This document shows, in pieces, positions 42,740 to 55,301 of a stretch of DNA of 64,000 nucleotides. The first letter of the stretch is position 1. Each line of letters begins with the position of its first letter. This DNA comes from Onchocerca volvulus (lineage: Eukaryota > Nematoda > Chromadorea > Rhabditida > Onchocercidae): NCBI GenBank assembly GCA_000499405.2, contig HG738138.1:11711208-11775207 (forward strand), given 5' to 3'. The notes under the pieces were generated by a model, which searched no databases, was not told where the DNA came from, and saw only the letters and a list, made by a program, of their open reading frames with translations. Both the position numbers and the translations under genes were made by a program.

Positions 42740-45700
42740 GTTTGTATCGTTTAACATATCACAAGAATTATACAATGTCATTACTGTATTGCTAATTACT
42801 ATCAATACTAATATCACTACTGTCACTACCATTTCTTCCTATTATTGCTATCAGTAATATTACTACTATTAAAACTACATGAATTGTTCTGCATAACCTA
42901 TTTATCGCATTAATATTATCAACAATCCTTCTTATTATACTAACATTCCTAATTTGCTTAATAACAACAATAGTACATCATTTTTTCCTACATTATCACA
43001 AAAATTTAATCACTGAGACAAAAGCTTCATAGATTTACGCATGCTCAATATTTGAATAAAATCAATAAGTTCTATTCATATATTGTAAGTAAACATTTTT
43101 AAATTAATAAAATATACCAAATTTAGAGTTTATTCAATTCAAGTTATAACTTTATCCTATTTTATGAATTTTACATCTTTTCTTCCCAATTTTTAACCCA
43201 TTTACTTGTTTTTTCGGCCAGTGTCAGTTGTTATGCTCATTTTTTCTACTGTTCTTTCGTTCAAAAATAATAAAAAAGAAAAAAAAAAGAGCGGAAAAAA
43301 AGGAGAAATCTTTCGAGACGTTAAAATGCGGAATGATAAGAGTTGATTTTTAAAATCTAATTATTTTCTCATCAATTGATCACTATCGATTTAACATTGA
43401 ATAAAATTAGTTTAAAACTAATTATTATTCTTTGAGAAATAATAGCTAATGATGTGTGATAATAATAAATCGATTACAAATTTTTGAAGTTAGAAATTTA
43501 TAAAATATATGCATGCTTGCTTCTTTCTTTCCATAATTTTCAATTTATTTTTTGCTGAAATTCAAAAAATCAAGTAAAAAAAAAAAGGTAATTTATGATT
43601 AAAATGAAGTGAAAAAAAATGAATTTTTTCTATTTCATTTCTGTTGAAGAGAATGATGAAAATGAACAATAATAATCAGTTAATTTTTCAACATTACTTG
43701 TCTAGAAGTTTTTCCTTTTTCCTTCCTTTTTTTTTCCATTTCTATTTTCACATTTTTAATGAGAGAAAAATGGCATGGTGTCTTGTTCCTTCGTTAATCT
43801 TTTATTCATTTCTTCTTTTGCAAAGCATTTTTCTCTTCAATAACTTTTGAATTATTGTTATTAAACACTTATTATGCAAAGATTTGGTATGGATTATAAC
43901 AGTTCTTTTCTATTTATTGCTTAATTTTCAATTTTTCATTACTAATTTTTCCTCTTTTTTTTTTGCTGGTATTACTGGAACAAAGTAAAATTAGATGAAA
44001 GAAGGTGAAATAAACATCTTCACTGAGTTCATATCATATTGTTAAGTTGAAATAAGAAAAAAATTTTCAATTTTTTCATTTTTTTCTCCTTTTCTTTTCT
44101 CCTTCATCTATCTAATCGTTAAGATTTTACTTTCAAAAATTTATATGTTTGTTTGAATGGATTAATTTTACCATTGAAAGATAAAATTTCAAATAAAATA
44201 AAACTACTTCTTTAGCAAAAAAATCACATTGCTGTAAGATTATTCATCGTATAAGTCAAAATTTAAATTCTGGTTAAAATTTTTAATCTTAGTAACGATC
44301 AAATCAAGTCTTAGATATCTTAATGATCAACTAAAAATACAAGGAAGTAATTTTTATTGGAAGCAAGCGAATGAAATAAAATAAAAATTAAGATGGAAGG
44401 AATTATTATTATTTTTACTATTACTATACCACACATGCTGCACATCTAATAAATGTTTGAACAAAAACTCTAGAACTATTCTCCCTGAACTTTGAACCCA
44501 AGTAATGATTAAGAACTAATTAATTCAGATTACTTTCCACATCTTTTACCTTTTTAATGTTGCTATTAAAAATAGATTTATTATCTTTATTAATAGCATT
44601 ATTGTAACAAATTTTGTGATCGTTGTTATTTTATTACTCTTATCACTATACTTGTTTTATTACTGTCGAATTTTCAACAATAATTTACACGTGAGATACA
44701 TTTTAAAATTCATTCTTAAAAAATAAAAATAAAATAAAATAAAAAAAAAATTAGTAAACGATTTTTTCTTTTCCGCTATTTTAACTTTTCTCTTATTATT
44801 ACTATTTCTTCCTATCTTTTCATGCGCTCTCTTATTTTTGAGTTATTTTCCCTCTTCTCTCTCTCTTTCTCCCTTGGGAACTATTTTTAAAAAATTTCAA
44901 TGTCACTATTTTAAAAGAACAAAACTAAATCCTCTTTTTTTAAAAAATGTTAGATAATATTGCAATAATTACAACAAACTTAGAAATATACTATTGTCAC
45001 ACAACAATAATCGTAAAAACTTATTGCCAAGTATCATTGCATCTTATATTTGTATAATTAATTCTTAAAATATTTGAAACGCCATCGAACTGAAACAGTA
45101 AAAGTTGTACTTCTTTTTTTTTTTTATAATCATTATATTATGAAATTCCTCATTATAAAATCTTTTTTTCTTTTTCTTCTCTTCCTCGAAAAATAACATT
45201 ATTTTAAGATAAGAAAAATAATTTTATAACAATCAATATTTGTTTCTAGTGGAGAAAGAGAGAATGTAAAGCATTATTAAATTAAATTTACAAAAAAAAA
45301 AAAAAAAAAAAAAAGCAAAAAAAAAAAAAAAAAAAAAAAAAAGTCATAGTAACATTTAGAAATGAATAAATAAATTTCACCTAATTTTATTTTTTTAAAA
45401 TAAATTAGTGACATAAAAAACTATCATCTCCTTCTTCAACCTATTTGCTACTTCCTTTTCCCTTCCACCTCTCCTTCATATTTCATATTTTTCTCCTTTT
45501 TAATCTGCTATAATGATAATAATAATAATACTGGTCAAGGTCTGACAATTCTCAGTTCTACTTCATCATATTATTATTTCATCCCTTTCTTCTTCTATCA
45601 TTATCATCATTATTAGATTAATGTCATAAATCAAAATTCAACTTTCTAAAATTCATTGTATAAAAACACTTGTTTGTAAAGAAAAAGAAAAAAAAATTAA

Positions 45701-47226
45701 ATCAACAACAATTCATTCTTTTATTATCATATTCCAATTTTCTACTTTTTCAATCAATATTTCGAAATTTGATAAAAAAAAAAAATTATTCATTATATTC
45801 TTCCCTTTCATTATTTGGACGTATACTTTTAGCATGCAATATTGATTATTTACTAGCTGGTAGTACCACACGATAAATGTTGTCTATATATCCAAATTGG
45901 TTGCTATGCTTTCATTCCAAAACCTATCGATTCATCTGTCTATAAATAGCCATACCTGGATGATATGTTATTATTTCGATCAATTTTTCCACCTTTTTTT
46001 TTGAGAATGAAAATTTAACACTTCCCTGCTCTTACAGTTTTTAATTTTTCATTTTCAATATTTTTCTCAATTTCAACAAGCAAGAAGAAAAAAAAAGAAG
46101 AGGAAAGAATCAATTTATAATTCATATAAATCAATAGATGAAATGAAATAAATTTGATTAAATTTTTGCATGGAGAAGGGTGAGAAGAAAAAAAGCACTG
46201 ATTTATCTTATAAAAAAACTATTGATCTTATCAACTTTTAAATAAAATATGGAAAATCTTCTTTTCAATTTAATTTAAAACTGATTAATATCTACCTATC
46301 TATCTAAAATTGATAGTCCATCATTGTGTAAATTTTACAGGATTTTTCAATTCACTATAAAAGCTTTTTGCTTCAAAGTCTAATTTCAACTTTTGCTTGT
46401 TTTCCTTCTTCCTTTCCCTAGCAAAATGAAGCAATTTCAACTTTCGCTGAATGAAATATTTGAAACCATCACTAATTCACTGCAAACAATTTCTCTCCAA
46501 ATGCATTTCAATTTCCGTTCCACTTGCTTTATTTATTTATTTTTTTGGTATTAAAAAATTTCTAAATTTAACAAAATTTAGTAGATATTGACATAATATA
46601 TATTCACATTAGTTTGATAAATTTTACTTTATACGACATATGGAAAAGTTTGAAAAATCGATAATATTTAATAATTTACTTTTTCATTTTTAAAAATTCT
46701 ACTTAAATTTTGAAAATTTATTTTAAAAATTCTGTTTAAAAAAATTAAAAAAAATAATTAAGTGAGAAATAAAATCTATTTTCTGAACATCCAGTATCAA
46801 TAGTATACTAATATATGAAATATAATTCTCGAATGCAACTGCAAATACATTTAGGATCTCAAATGGCTAAAATGATGAATGTTTGTTCGGGAGCCTAGTG
46901 GTATTTTCAATAAATAATCCTAGTTCTGGCCAATATTTCTCCTATCCAAAAAAAAAAAAAAATAATTGTACTGCTTTATTGCTACTTTTTAAATTTAATG
47001 TATTATTTTTACGATTTCGTAGATTTCCAAAAAATTTTCGAATGACTGCTTGTCTGAGAATTAGAATAATTTCATCTTTCTTTTTTTTTTTTTTCGAAAA
47101 AATGTTCTTCTTTGTTGATAATGCTGAAAAAAAGATTCTTCTTTTAAATACAATAATATTGATCAAAGCAATTTTTTTTTAAAATAATATTTGACTAAGC
47201 AATTAGTTTTTTTTGTAACTTTTTTT

Positions 47227-47227
<1 letters not shown>

Positions 47228-47315
<88 letters not shown>
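47228..47315 (+). repeat. poly(A) tract of 88 bases
   Basis: The longest homopolymer in the window, followed by mixed A/G sequence. No retroposed gene copy is recognisable on its 5' side and no flanking duplication was seen, so I do not call it a processed insertion. Its true length is likely uncertain in any assembly. Open frames across it are pure poly-Lys or poly-Phe. Confidence 0.9.
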
Positions 47316-47325
<10 letters not shown>

Positions 47326-48736
47326 CAAGGAAAAAAGATGAATGGAAAAATGAATGACATTTTTTGCCTTAAAGATAAGTTTTTCCAGAAATTGGAAAAA
47401 AATGACAATTTTTTGGATTACACTGTTATGATCCATCTATATCGATAATACTTTGAAACAGCCAACAGATACTTTGTCATCTCTTTTCTATTTATTTTGA
47501 TTTATCCATGCCAATTTTTTACTTCCTTTTGAACCAATCGAAAATAATGTTTTTTTTTCCTTTTTTTGGAATGCTTATTTTAAAAATGTTTTCGTTGTTG
47601 AAGATATTGATGATAGCTTCTTCTAATATATTTTTTTTTTTTTTTTTTTTTTAAGTAACCATGTTTTTCCCCTTCTTTCACCCTTCTACATGTTCCAAAA
47701 AAATCAGCTCTCATTTTGCAAAATTATGCAAAACTTCTTTTTCCTTTTTTCAATTTCCCTACTATCCGATTTTCAATCTAAAATGGTTGGTAATTTTTTC
47801 CCAGACAATGTTAGCTATCAAGATTGAGGGAAACGAAGCAATCAATCCTCTTCTTTTGGCTTCATTTTTTTTTCCTGTCTCTTTTTTTCTTTTTTCTTTT
47901 TTTTTAAAACTATTATTTGTATTCATCTCCTGTTGAAATTCTATCAAATTTTTTTTAACAAAATAATTTTGTACATATCAAAATAACCCATTTGCAGGAA
48001 TGAATTAGGAATCAATTCTTGATTCGAATACTTCTCAAGGTAAGCATATATATCTTTCTATCCATCCACAAATATTAATTTTCTTGCTTTCTTTTCTTTT
48101 TTTTTTTTTTCATAGATTAAAAAGAAAGAGAAATGAAATTTAAGGATTTAATATTTTGTATATCCAAGATATCTTAACACTTAAACATAAAGCCTTGGTA
48201 GTAAATATAAATAATTAATAATAAAAGTAATAAATAAAAAAAGAAGATTGCAAAAAAAATTTTTTTTCTTTGTCATTAAGGATATTTTTCACGATTATTA
48301 ATACCAAATTTGCTATTTATTATTCAAAAAAAATTATTAATCACTTCGAAGCTTAACTTTTTTTCAATTTAATTAAAGAAAATCTCTCGGGAAACGGGAA
48401 TATTTTTCTTTTCTTTTTTAATATATCTCAATTTTATCAAACCAATCGAATGAATATATCTTAGGATTTATAGTATGAGTTTGGTCGTTTTTTTTTTTTT
48501 TTTTACATATCAACAAAATACGTAAATCGAAAGGATGGATTTTTTTGATTTCATTTCAAAATTTCACTCACTTGCATGATTTCAGTCTTAATGTAAAGAA
48601 AAAGTCAAAACTTTATTTAGCGAAATTCGATATTCTACCCTAAAATTAATCTATTTTTAGAATAAAAAAAGTAAATTTACACGTGAAACTAAAATTAAAG
48701 CAAAGAAAAAAGACAGTCCAAATAAATCATTACTGG

Positions 48737-48783
48737 GAAGCAATATATATACACAGAAAAATGCTGTGTATATATATTGCTTC
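48737..48783. repeat. perfect 20-base-pair inverted repeat, 7-base loop
   Basis: Arms 48737-48756 and 48764-48783 are exact reverse complements (GAAGCAATATATATACACAG). The ends GAAGC/GCTTC and the ACACAG core make it more than a TA microsatellite palindrome. It would form a tight hairpin in DNA or RNA. Its function is unknown. Confidence 0.75.
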
Positions 48784-50969
48784 TTTCATAGGCAAGATGA
48801 GCGATATTTAGGATACTTTTTAAAAAAAATAGGAATAAATGAAGGACAAAATGCTTCCAATTTTTATAGTTTCTTAATAGAATGGACGAAAAAAGTCTGG
48901 GAAAATAAGCAAACTTTAAAAATATATTATAAACCTCTACCCACTTTTTCTATCAGTATTTTGTTTTAGCAATAAAATGTAGGACAAAAAGTATGTTGTT
49001 AATCAATGAATTAGTTAATTTTTTTCCTCTTAAAAAAGTGGTGTTTTCAAAAATGGCTAATAAAATTTGTGAGGCAATTAATTTTAAGTTTTCAAATTAC
49101 CGAATTTTATTAGCATTCATACTGTAGCATTTTTTTTTTTTTTTTTTTTGGAAAAAGAAATACTGACAGATTTTTGTCGAGGAAAGAATAAAATTAAGCT
49201 AACTTTTTTTTAACCAAAGTAAAATTTCAAGCTGCAGATGTAACAATCCATTATTATTCGGTTTCATTTCCTCTTTTCCGTTGTTAGGCATTCAAATGAA
49301 ATGGAATTTAAAATTACTCATGAATTTTCTTATTTTATTTTTCTCTTCAAAAAAAAAAAATGAAAAAAAATGACTTACTACAATCGTAATTTTTTAATCG
49401 TTTCAAATAAAGCGAAAAACAGTATAAGAAAAAAAGAAACAGAATGGAAAACTTACCCACCAATTAAATCAATTATTGAAGCAAAAATTAATTATAACAT
49501 TGAAAAGGCGATGATTGCATTATTATTTCGAATGTGTAGTTATGATTATGGAACAAGGAAAAGTACTTTTATTGATTAAAAATAGACAATGATGATAAGA
49601 GGTAAAAATCGATATATATTTCGAGGAATCTTTTTATAAAAGCTATGAAAAAAGAATCATAAAAATTTCATTTTTTTCTTTTTTTTTGGAAAAATTATAT
49701 ACGTGGAAATTATCAAAAAAAACATGATTTAAAAGGAAACAAATACTGATGAATTAAAAATTTACAAAATAATAGAAAGAAGGACGCTTAGTGATATTTT
49801 TCAAATTGTCAACAAAACCGTTTTTCATTAAATATTATTTTAAAACACGAAAGAAGGGTGGAAAAAAAGTTTTTTTTTCTTTTTTTTTAAAGACCAACTA
49901 AAATGTTTAAGCATTAATAAATAAATGGAATTTATACTTTCAAACAATTTACAGTGACATTTCTTTCCTAAACAAAATAATTTCCCACCGAACATTCTAA
50001 AATAATCTCTTTTTTAAAATTATATACATTCTTGCTGCAAGATATATATTCAATTTATGACCTTCTAACATCATTTGCCTTACATTAATTCTTGTAATGC
50101 GTTAGGATGGAAGAGGAAGAAAAAGTTAACAAGAATTTGATATATATTTTGTAATAGAAATAAATCAAAGTCACTATGAATACTTTGAATATTATGGATT
50201 TTTTTGATATTTCCTTAAATTATTTATTTATTTTTGACAAATTTCCGAACCAGAAAATAAATTTTTTTCTAAAATACTTGGAATTTTCGGATCATTTTAT
50301 TATCTTTTTTAACCAATTAGTTGGCAATTTTTTGAAGCAAAAACGAAAGAATGGACACAATTTGTCAAATAACATCTTGAAAAAAAGAGAAAAAGGCAAG
50401 CAAATTTATTTTTTTGTTTATGGGTAGTACTAGGCAACATTGTAGGAACGATTTCCTTACGCAGTTTTTTGTTTAATAATATTTTCTTTTATAATAATTT
50501 ATTCGAAAAAAAATATATAAAAATACATTAGAATTTTGGCAGTTTCCACAGTGTTATAAAATGACTGGAACGCATTAAAAAAAAAAAGAGAAAAAAATAA
50601 GGAAAAGGATATTTCAAGAAATAAAATTGTTGGGAATTTAGATTTTGAAAGTTAATAACAAACAAATTTTGAATGTAATTTACGGAAAAGTTTCCCAGCG
50701 AAAATTTCCCGTAGATATGTTGATAACCGTATGAAAAACAAATAAATAAATAAAAAAAAAAAAAAAAAAGGAAAAAAATTTAGTAATTTTGCATTATAGC
50801 TGCATAATTTGTAGGGTTATCGTTCGTCTATTATAATTGAGTAGTGGAGTATAAAAATAAAAATTATTTTACTTTTCAAAGTCATTCAAAATTCTCTTTT
50901 CATTTCTTCTTCCTTTTATCATCATTATTTTCTTTCTTCTTTCATCATTCTTTTTACTTTTCAAAGTTC

Positions 50970-51017
50970 CGAATGAACCGGAAGTAACTAATTCGAATGA
51001 ATGGGAAGTAACCATTT
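50970..51017 (+). repeat. 24-base tandem duplication
   Basis: Units 50970-50993 and 50994-51017 share CGAATGAA-GGAAGTAAC with four to five differences. Non-coding. Confidence 0.65.
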
Positions 51018-51214
51018 ATCTTCTTTGGATATTTTTTCACCAAAAAGCTTTATTCAAAGAAATGAAAATTTGCTTTTCTAAAATGCTTCAGTCCTGTATA
51101 TATTCCACTGCTTGAAAAAAAAATCAAAATGCAAAAATTTAATTTTATTACAGCATGCTTACTTCTTAACTTACAATTATGCAATCATTTCAGGTTTCAA
51201 TCACTATCATGTAA

Positions 51215-51319
51215 TGAAAAATTAATTTTTAGATTGAATAAGCGAAATATCATGGATAACAGAAGTTGATTTATTATTTTTAATAATTTCGCTTATTTAA
51301 TCTAAAAATTAATTTTTCA
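51215..51319. repeat. near-perfect 34-base-pair inverted repeat (hairpin RNA or foldback element)
   Basis: Arms 51215-51248 and 51286-51319 differ at one position, which in RNA would be a G-U pair, so all 34 positions can pair around a 37-base loop. The arm tip carries AATAAGCGAAAT. Such a perfect stem is longer and cleaner than typical animal microRNA precursors and fits either a recent foldback element or a hairpin that could feed small-RNA production. No flanking target-site duplication is obvious. Confidence 0.7.
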
Positions 51320-51721
51320 ATATAAGTACTTTTTTTATCACTAAATTTTGCTCGTACATTTAACAATGAACTTCGATGCTGCCATCCAAAATTAGTTTCA
51401 AAAATAAATAAGTATGCTATGCTTATATTCAAGTAAGATCTCAAATCTATGCCAAAGATCTCAAACCCATGACCATCCTATCTTCTATATTAAATTATTC
51501 TTTATAACATTTAATCTACTAATTTTCTGAGCATTTAACAAAAATTTTTAGCATAAAATCCACAAATAACGCTATTTTTAAAATTTCCACCTATTTAACT
51601 TCTTTTTCAAATGATTTCATTTTTCTTCTCAGAATATTTTTCATTGATACAAGCGAAATACGTTCTTTTTTTTTCCCCAGTACATCAGTTCATTCCTTTT
51701 CCTACTTGATTTTCTTCCTGA

Positions 51722-51726
<5 letters not shown>

Positions 51727-51767
<41 letters not shown>
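51727..51767 (+). repeat. poly(A) tract of 41 bases followed by GAAAA repeats
   Basis: An uninterrupted A run that passes into four GAAAA-like units. Non-coding. Confidence 0.9.
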
Positions 51768-51785
<18 letters not shown>

Positions 51786-53434
51786 GAAAGGAAATAACTC
51801 TTTTTTTTTTTGAATTTTCTGTCCTTTTTATTTATTTCATTTTCTTCCTAAATAATTTAAAATCGGATCGATCCACCAAAAAACAAAAAAAGATATGCAT
51901 GGACACTTTTTATTATGCCATCAGTAGACACTATCTCATTGGAGACAATTAAATTAGAAAAATGAAACAAATGATATTATCAGAGAGAAATATTAACAAA
52001 TTAAAGAAAATATTAATCTCATGACGAAGGTATAAATTAATTCGCTAAAATGAAGCATACTATCTAATTATTTATTATCACTACTGATTGTTATCATTAA
52101 TTATATTCATTATAGTGATTAAATTAGAATCGTTTGCATAATCCATCATTAATTAAATGTATCCCATCAAAGTTTTAGATGATAATCAATTATTTTACTT
52201 CTTTCTATATCAAATAGTCAAATGAAATAGTTTTTTCTCTCATTCTTATTTAATTATTGTTGCTGCAATAGCGTCAATAATAACTTTCATTCAATTTATT
52301 TTTCTTTCAATATTATTATTCAAAACTTTCAATTTTAAAATTATTTATCCGAATGAAAATATTTGAAAATTTCTTTTAATTTTTGCAATTTTTTCCATTA
52401 AGAAAAAGATTTGGATGAAAGAGAAATGCAAGCTAATATAAGCATAATCGTTGAGATAGGAAGAAAATGAAGTGAAAAAAAAAAAGCATGATTTAAAGAT
52501 GAAGATAGGTTTCTTTTCTTTTTTTTTTAAACATGACAGAAAACAAGAATGAAGGATTCGTTCATTTTTCTGTTCGATTTTATTTCTCGTTTTCCTTACT
52601 TTTTCTTCAACTTATTTTTTTTTTCCTTTTTTAAAGAAATATTTTTACCTTACTACAAGAATTAAACAGTTTCGATCAATATTATCAAAGTTCCTTTCAT
52701 AATTTTGCTCTTCTTGTTTTCTAAATTTTCCTCTTCCTCTTCTACTCCTTTTGCTAAAGTTAAAAATCGATCAACTCATGGAAATCCTTTTCATGTCTCT
52801 CCCATAAATGGCTCTTGCTTCACATCATCGTTTCCATCCTAAGCTTTTAACGCACTTCAACATTTCGTACTACTACTTCTATTATTATTAGCTTCATTTC
52901 TACTTCTATTATTTTACTTCTACTACTATTATTTTTCCTATTATTTCTTGTTAATACTATTGTTATCAATAATAACAAAAAAAATTGTCCTCAAGTTGAT
53001 TTTTAACTAAAGCCAATCATAGCATTTATCATTCTATTCGACCAATAACAGCTATCAATAATATTTTTCATTGTGGTTTACATGATCTCTCCGATTTCAT
53101 CAATTATACATCTAAATTCATCGATTCGATGGAGCCAAAATGAGGTACGGTAAAGCATGCGTTTTTTTTTTTTTTTTTTTTGAGAAATACTTCCAACAAA
53201 TCGAATCTTCAGTATGTTCGGAATTAAATCATTTTTATTTACCATCAAAATGCTACAAGTATTTATGTTTAAAAAAGTCTACTACTGAAGAATGATTAAC
53301 CCCGGAACTGAATAATGGCTATGGTAACTGCAGTTTACACTGAATGTTTGTCATAAGTTGTTGACTTATTTAGATTCTAAATGGAAATTCATTTAGTTAG
53401 AAACAGAAGGAAAAACAGAAAATGCAAAGTGGAT

Positions 53435-53478
53435 GGGAGAAAAGGCTAACCTCCAGAATCCTTTTTCCTTCATTGAAC
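53435..53478 (+). repeat. 44-base repeat, copy 1
   Basis: It begins GGGAGAAAAGGCTAAC and matches the copy at 53573-53616 at 41 of 44 positions. It forms the inner edge of the left arm of the surrounding inverted-repeat element. A more diverged inverted counterpart lies at about 54407-54433. Confidence 0.8.
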
Positions 53479-53572
53479 ACATATCTTATTTGACGCGTAA
53501 TATTATTACTGCGTGTTTCTTACTTTATACATAATGATATTTTTTTAGCGACATGTATGTCTCCTAATAATA

Positions 53573-53616
53573 GGGAGAAAAGGCTAACTTTCAGAATCCT
53601 TTTTCCTTCATAGAAC
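53573..53616 (+). repeat. 44-base repeat, copy 2
   Basis: Second direct copy, 138 bases after the first, with three mismatches. It lies inside the centre of the element, not in the terminal arm, and so was probably produced by an internal duplication. Confidence 0.8.
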
Positions 53617-55301
53617 GAAGTATGTGTTGAGATAGTTTAGATTCAAATAACAAATGAATAATAATTTTTATGTCAAACCTTAAGGAATAATCCCCTAATA
53701 AAACTCATAATGATGACTTTTGAATGATAATGCCTTATTCTGAAAATTATTTATCAGAAGATGATAGTCCATATAATAATTATGATCACAAATCAGAATT
53801 TAGAATTATTCATTCGCAACGGAAATAATTCAGTTTCCTTCTATTCAAGACTTTATTCTATTATGTATTGCCATTCTTTTTTTTCTTTCTTTTTGTCTGT
53901 TTATATTGAAAATATAACTCATTTTTAGCAAAATAATTTTAAGAAAATACGAAAAATTTTCAGGAAAATGACATCAGTGATGTCTGCATTAGTATGCATG
54001 TATAATATTTTTATATACATATTTTGGTTTATTTTCATTTCTTATTTACAGTTATTACTACTTCTCTCATTACTATTACTCCTACTATTATCGTTTGTAA
54101 ACAATTTCCAGAATTAAGCAATTATCATTCGGAAGTATCATTTTGAGTTTTGCTGAGGGTTATTTTGTACGACTGACATAAAAATCATCTATCATTTGTT
54201 ATCCCAATATAAAATATTTCATCAAATACTCCTCTTATTAGTAAAAATGAATAGATTTACCATCACCACCACCACCACCTAATTATAATTGTTGTTAATA
54301 CGTATATTAATAAGGAAATATCATTAGAAATAAGATAAAAAACATGAAGCAATAATATTATGCACTATTCGTCAAAAAAAAACATGCGTTATATGAAGAA
54401 AAACAGATTCTGAAGGTTAACTTTATCTTCCTACCACTTTACTACCGTTCTTTCTGTTAATAATTAAATGAACTTCCATTGTGAAATCTAAATAAATTAA
54501 CAACTCAAAAGCAAATATTCATTTTAGGCTATTCAATTCTTGACAACCATTCTTCAGATTTTTCTTTTATATATTAGCATTCTGATAAAAAAACAAAAAT
54601 GATTTAATTCTGCGCATATTGAAGATTCAGTTTGTCAGGAATACATTTGAAGATAAAAAAAAGAAAAAAAGTATAGCTAACAACTTTAAAGCGAGCTGAA
54701 AAAAAAAAAAAAAAAAAAACAACGCATGCTTTGAAATGTATCTAGAGTATTTTGGGCCAGATATTCTTCATATTGATCGTGAAGTTTAGGAGAAAAAAAG
54801 AAAAAGAAGGAGGATAAAGTTTATGTATGTATGGTTGATTGGAACCAGAAAAATTTTATTTCAAATAGTAAGTATTTTAAGCAATCAGCAAATAGTACAA
54901 TGGTTAAGCCAGTCCTATCCTTATCTCAATTTTGAATTTATCCTGTTAAGTGTTGAACCGTTCGATCCATGATTTATTACATTTATAAGCTTCATGTATC
55001 TTCTCTGAAATCTAGATCTATCCACTGCTATACTATCCTATGTGTATAAATAATTACTTATACTTCTTCTATCAGCGAATATTTTCCAAGCATTTAAGTT
55101 TACCATTATAATTGCAATTTCGGATGTGCGTGACTTTTTTTTTGAATTCAAGTTATGAGACTGATTTAATTGAAACGAAATTGAAATACTATAAAAAAAA
55201 TGTAAATTGGATTCTATAGGCAAGTTTAGTAGTGGACGACAGCAGTTTGAAAGGAAAGCACCCTCTCCAATATAAAACGATAATGCAAGTTGAGCAGGTT
55301 C

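Larger units (their letters stand above)
53152..54732. mobile_element. 1.58 kb element with long inverted terminal repeats, probably a non-autonomous DNA transposon
   Basis: The two ends are inverted copies. Left begins AAAGCATGCGTT at 53152 followed by a T tract; right ends AACGCATGCTTT at 54732 preceded by an A tract. Reading inward, both arms share, in the same order, GAATCTTCA-TATG, GAATTAAATCATTTTT, CTGAAGAATG, a TTATTTAGATT...AATGGAA.TTCATTTA block and ...TAAC...CAGAATC. Homology therefore covers roughly 53152-53480 against 54400-54732, by eye about three quarters identical apart from gaps. The 0.9 kb centre contains no transposase frame. No clear target-site duplication is visible (flanks ACGGT and GAAAT), so the exact ends could be slightly off. 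Confidence 0.75.

Noticed and set aside
47191..47448. Poly-Lys and poly-Phe open frames
   Set aside because: They are translations of the 88-base poly(A) tract.
47808..47936. Small plus-strand frame after TTTTTTCCCAG
   Set aside because: A tidy acceptor precedes the ATG and MLAIKIEGNEAINPLLLAS, but it then runs into poly-Phe from T runs; too weak to call a gene.
48766..48969. 67-codon plus-strand frame beside the 20-base-pair palindrome
   Set aside because: Its ATG lies in the palindrome loop and the peptide has no recognisable family; A-rich codons throughout.
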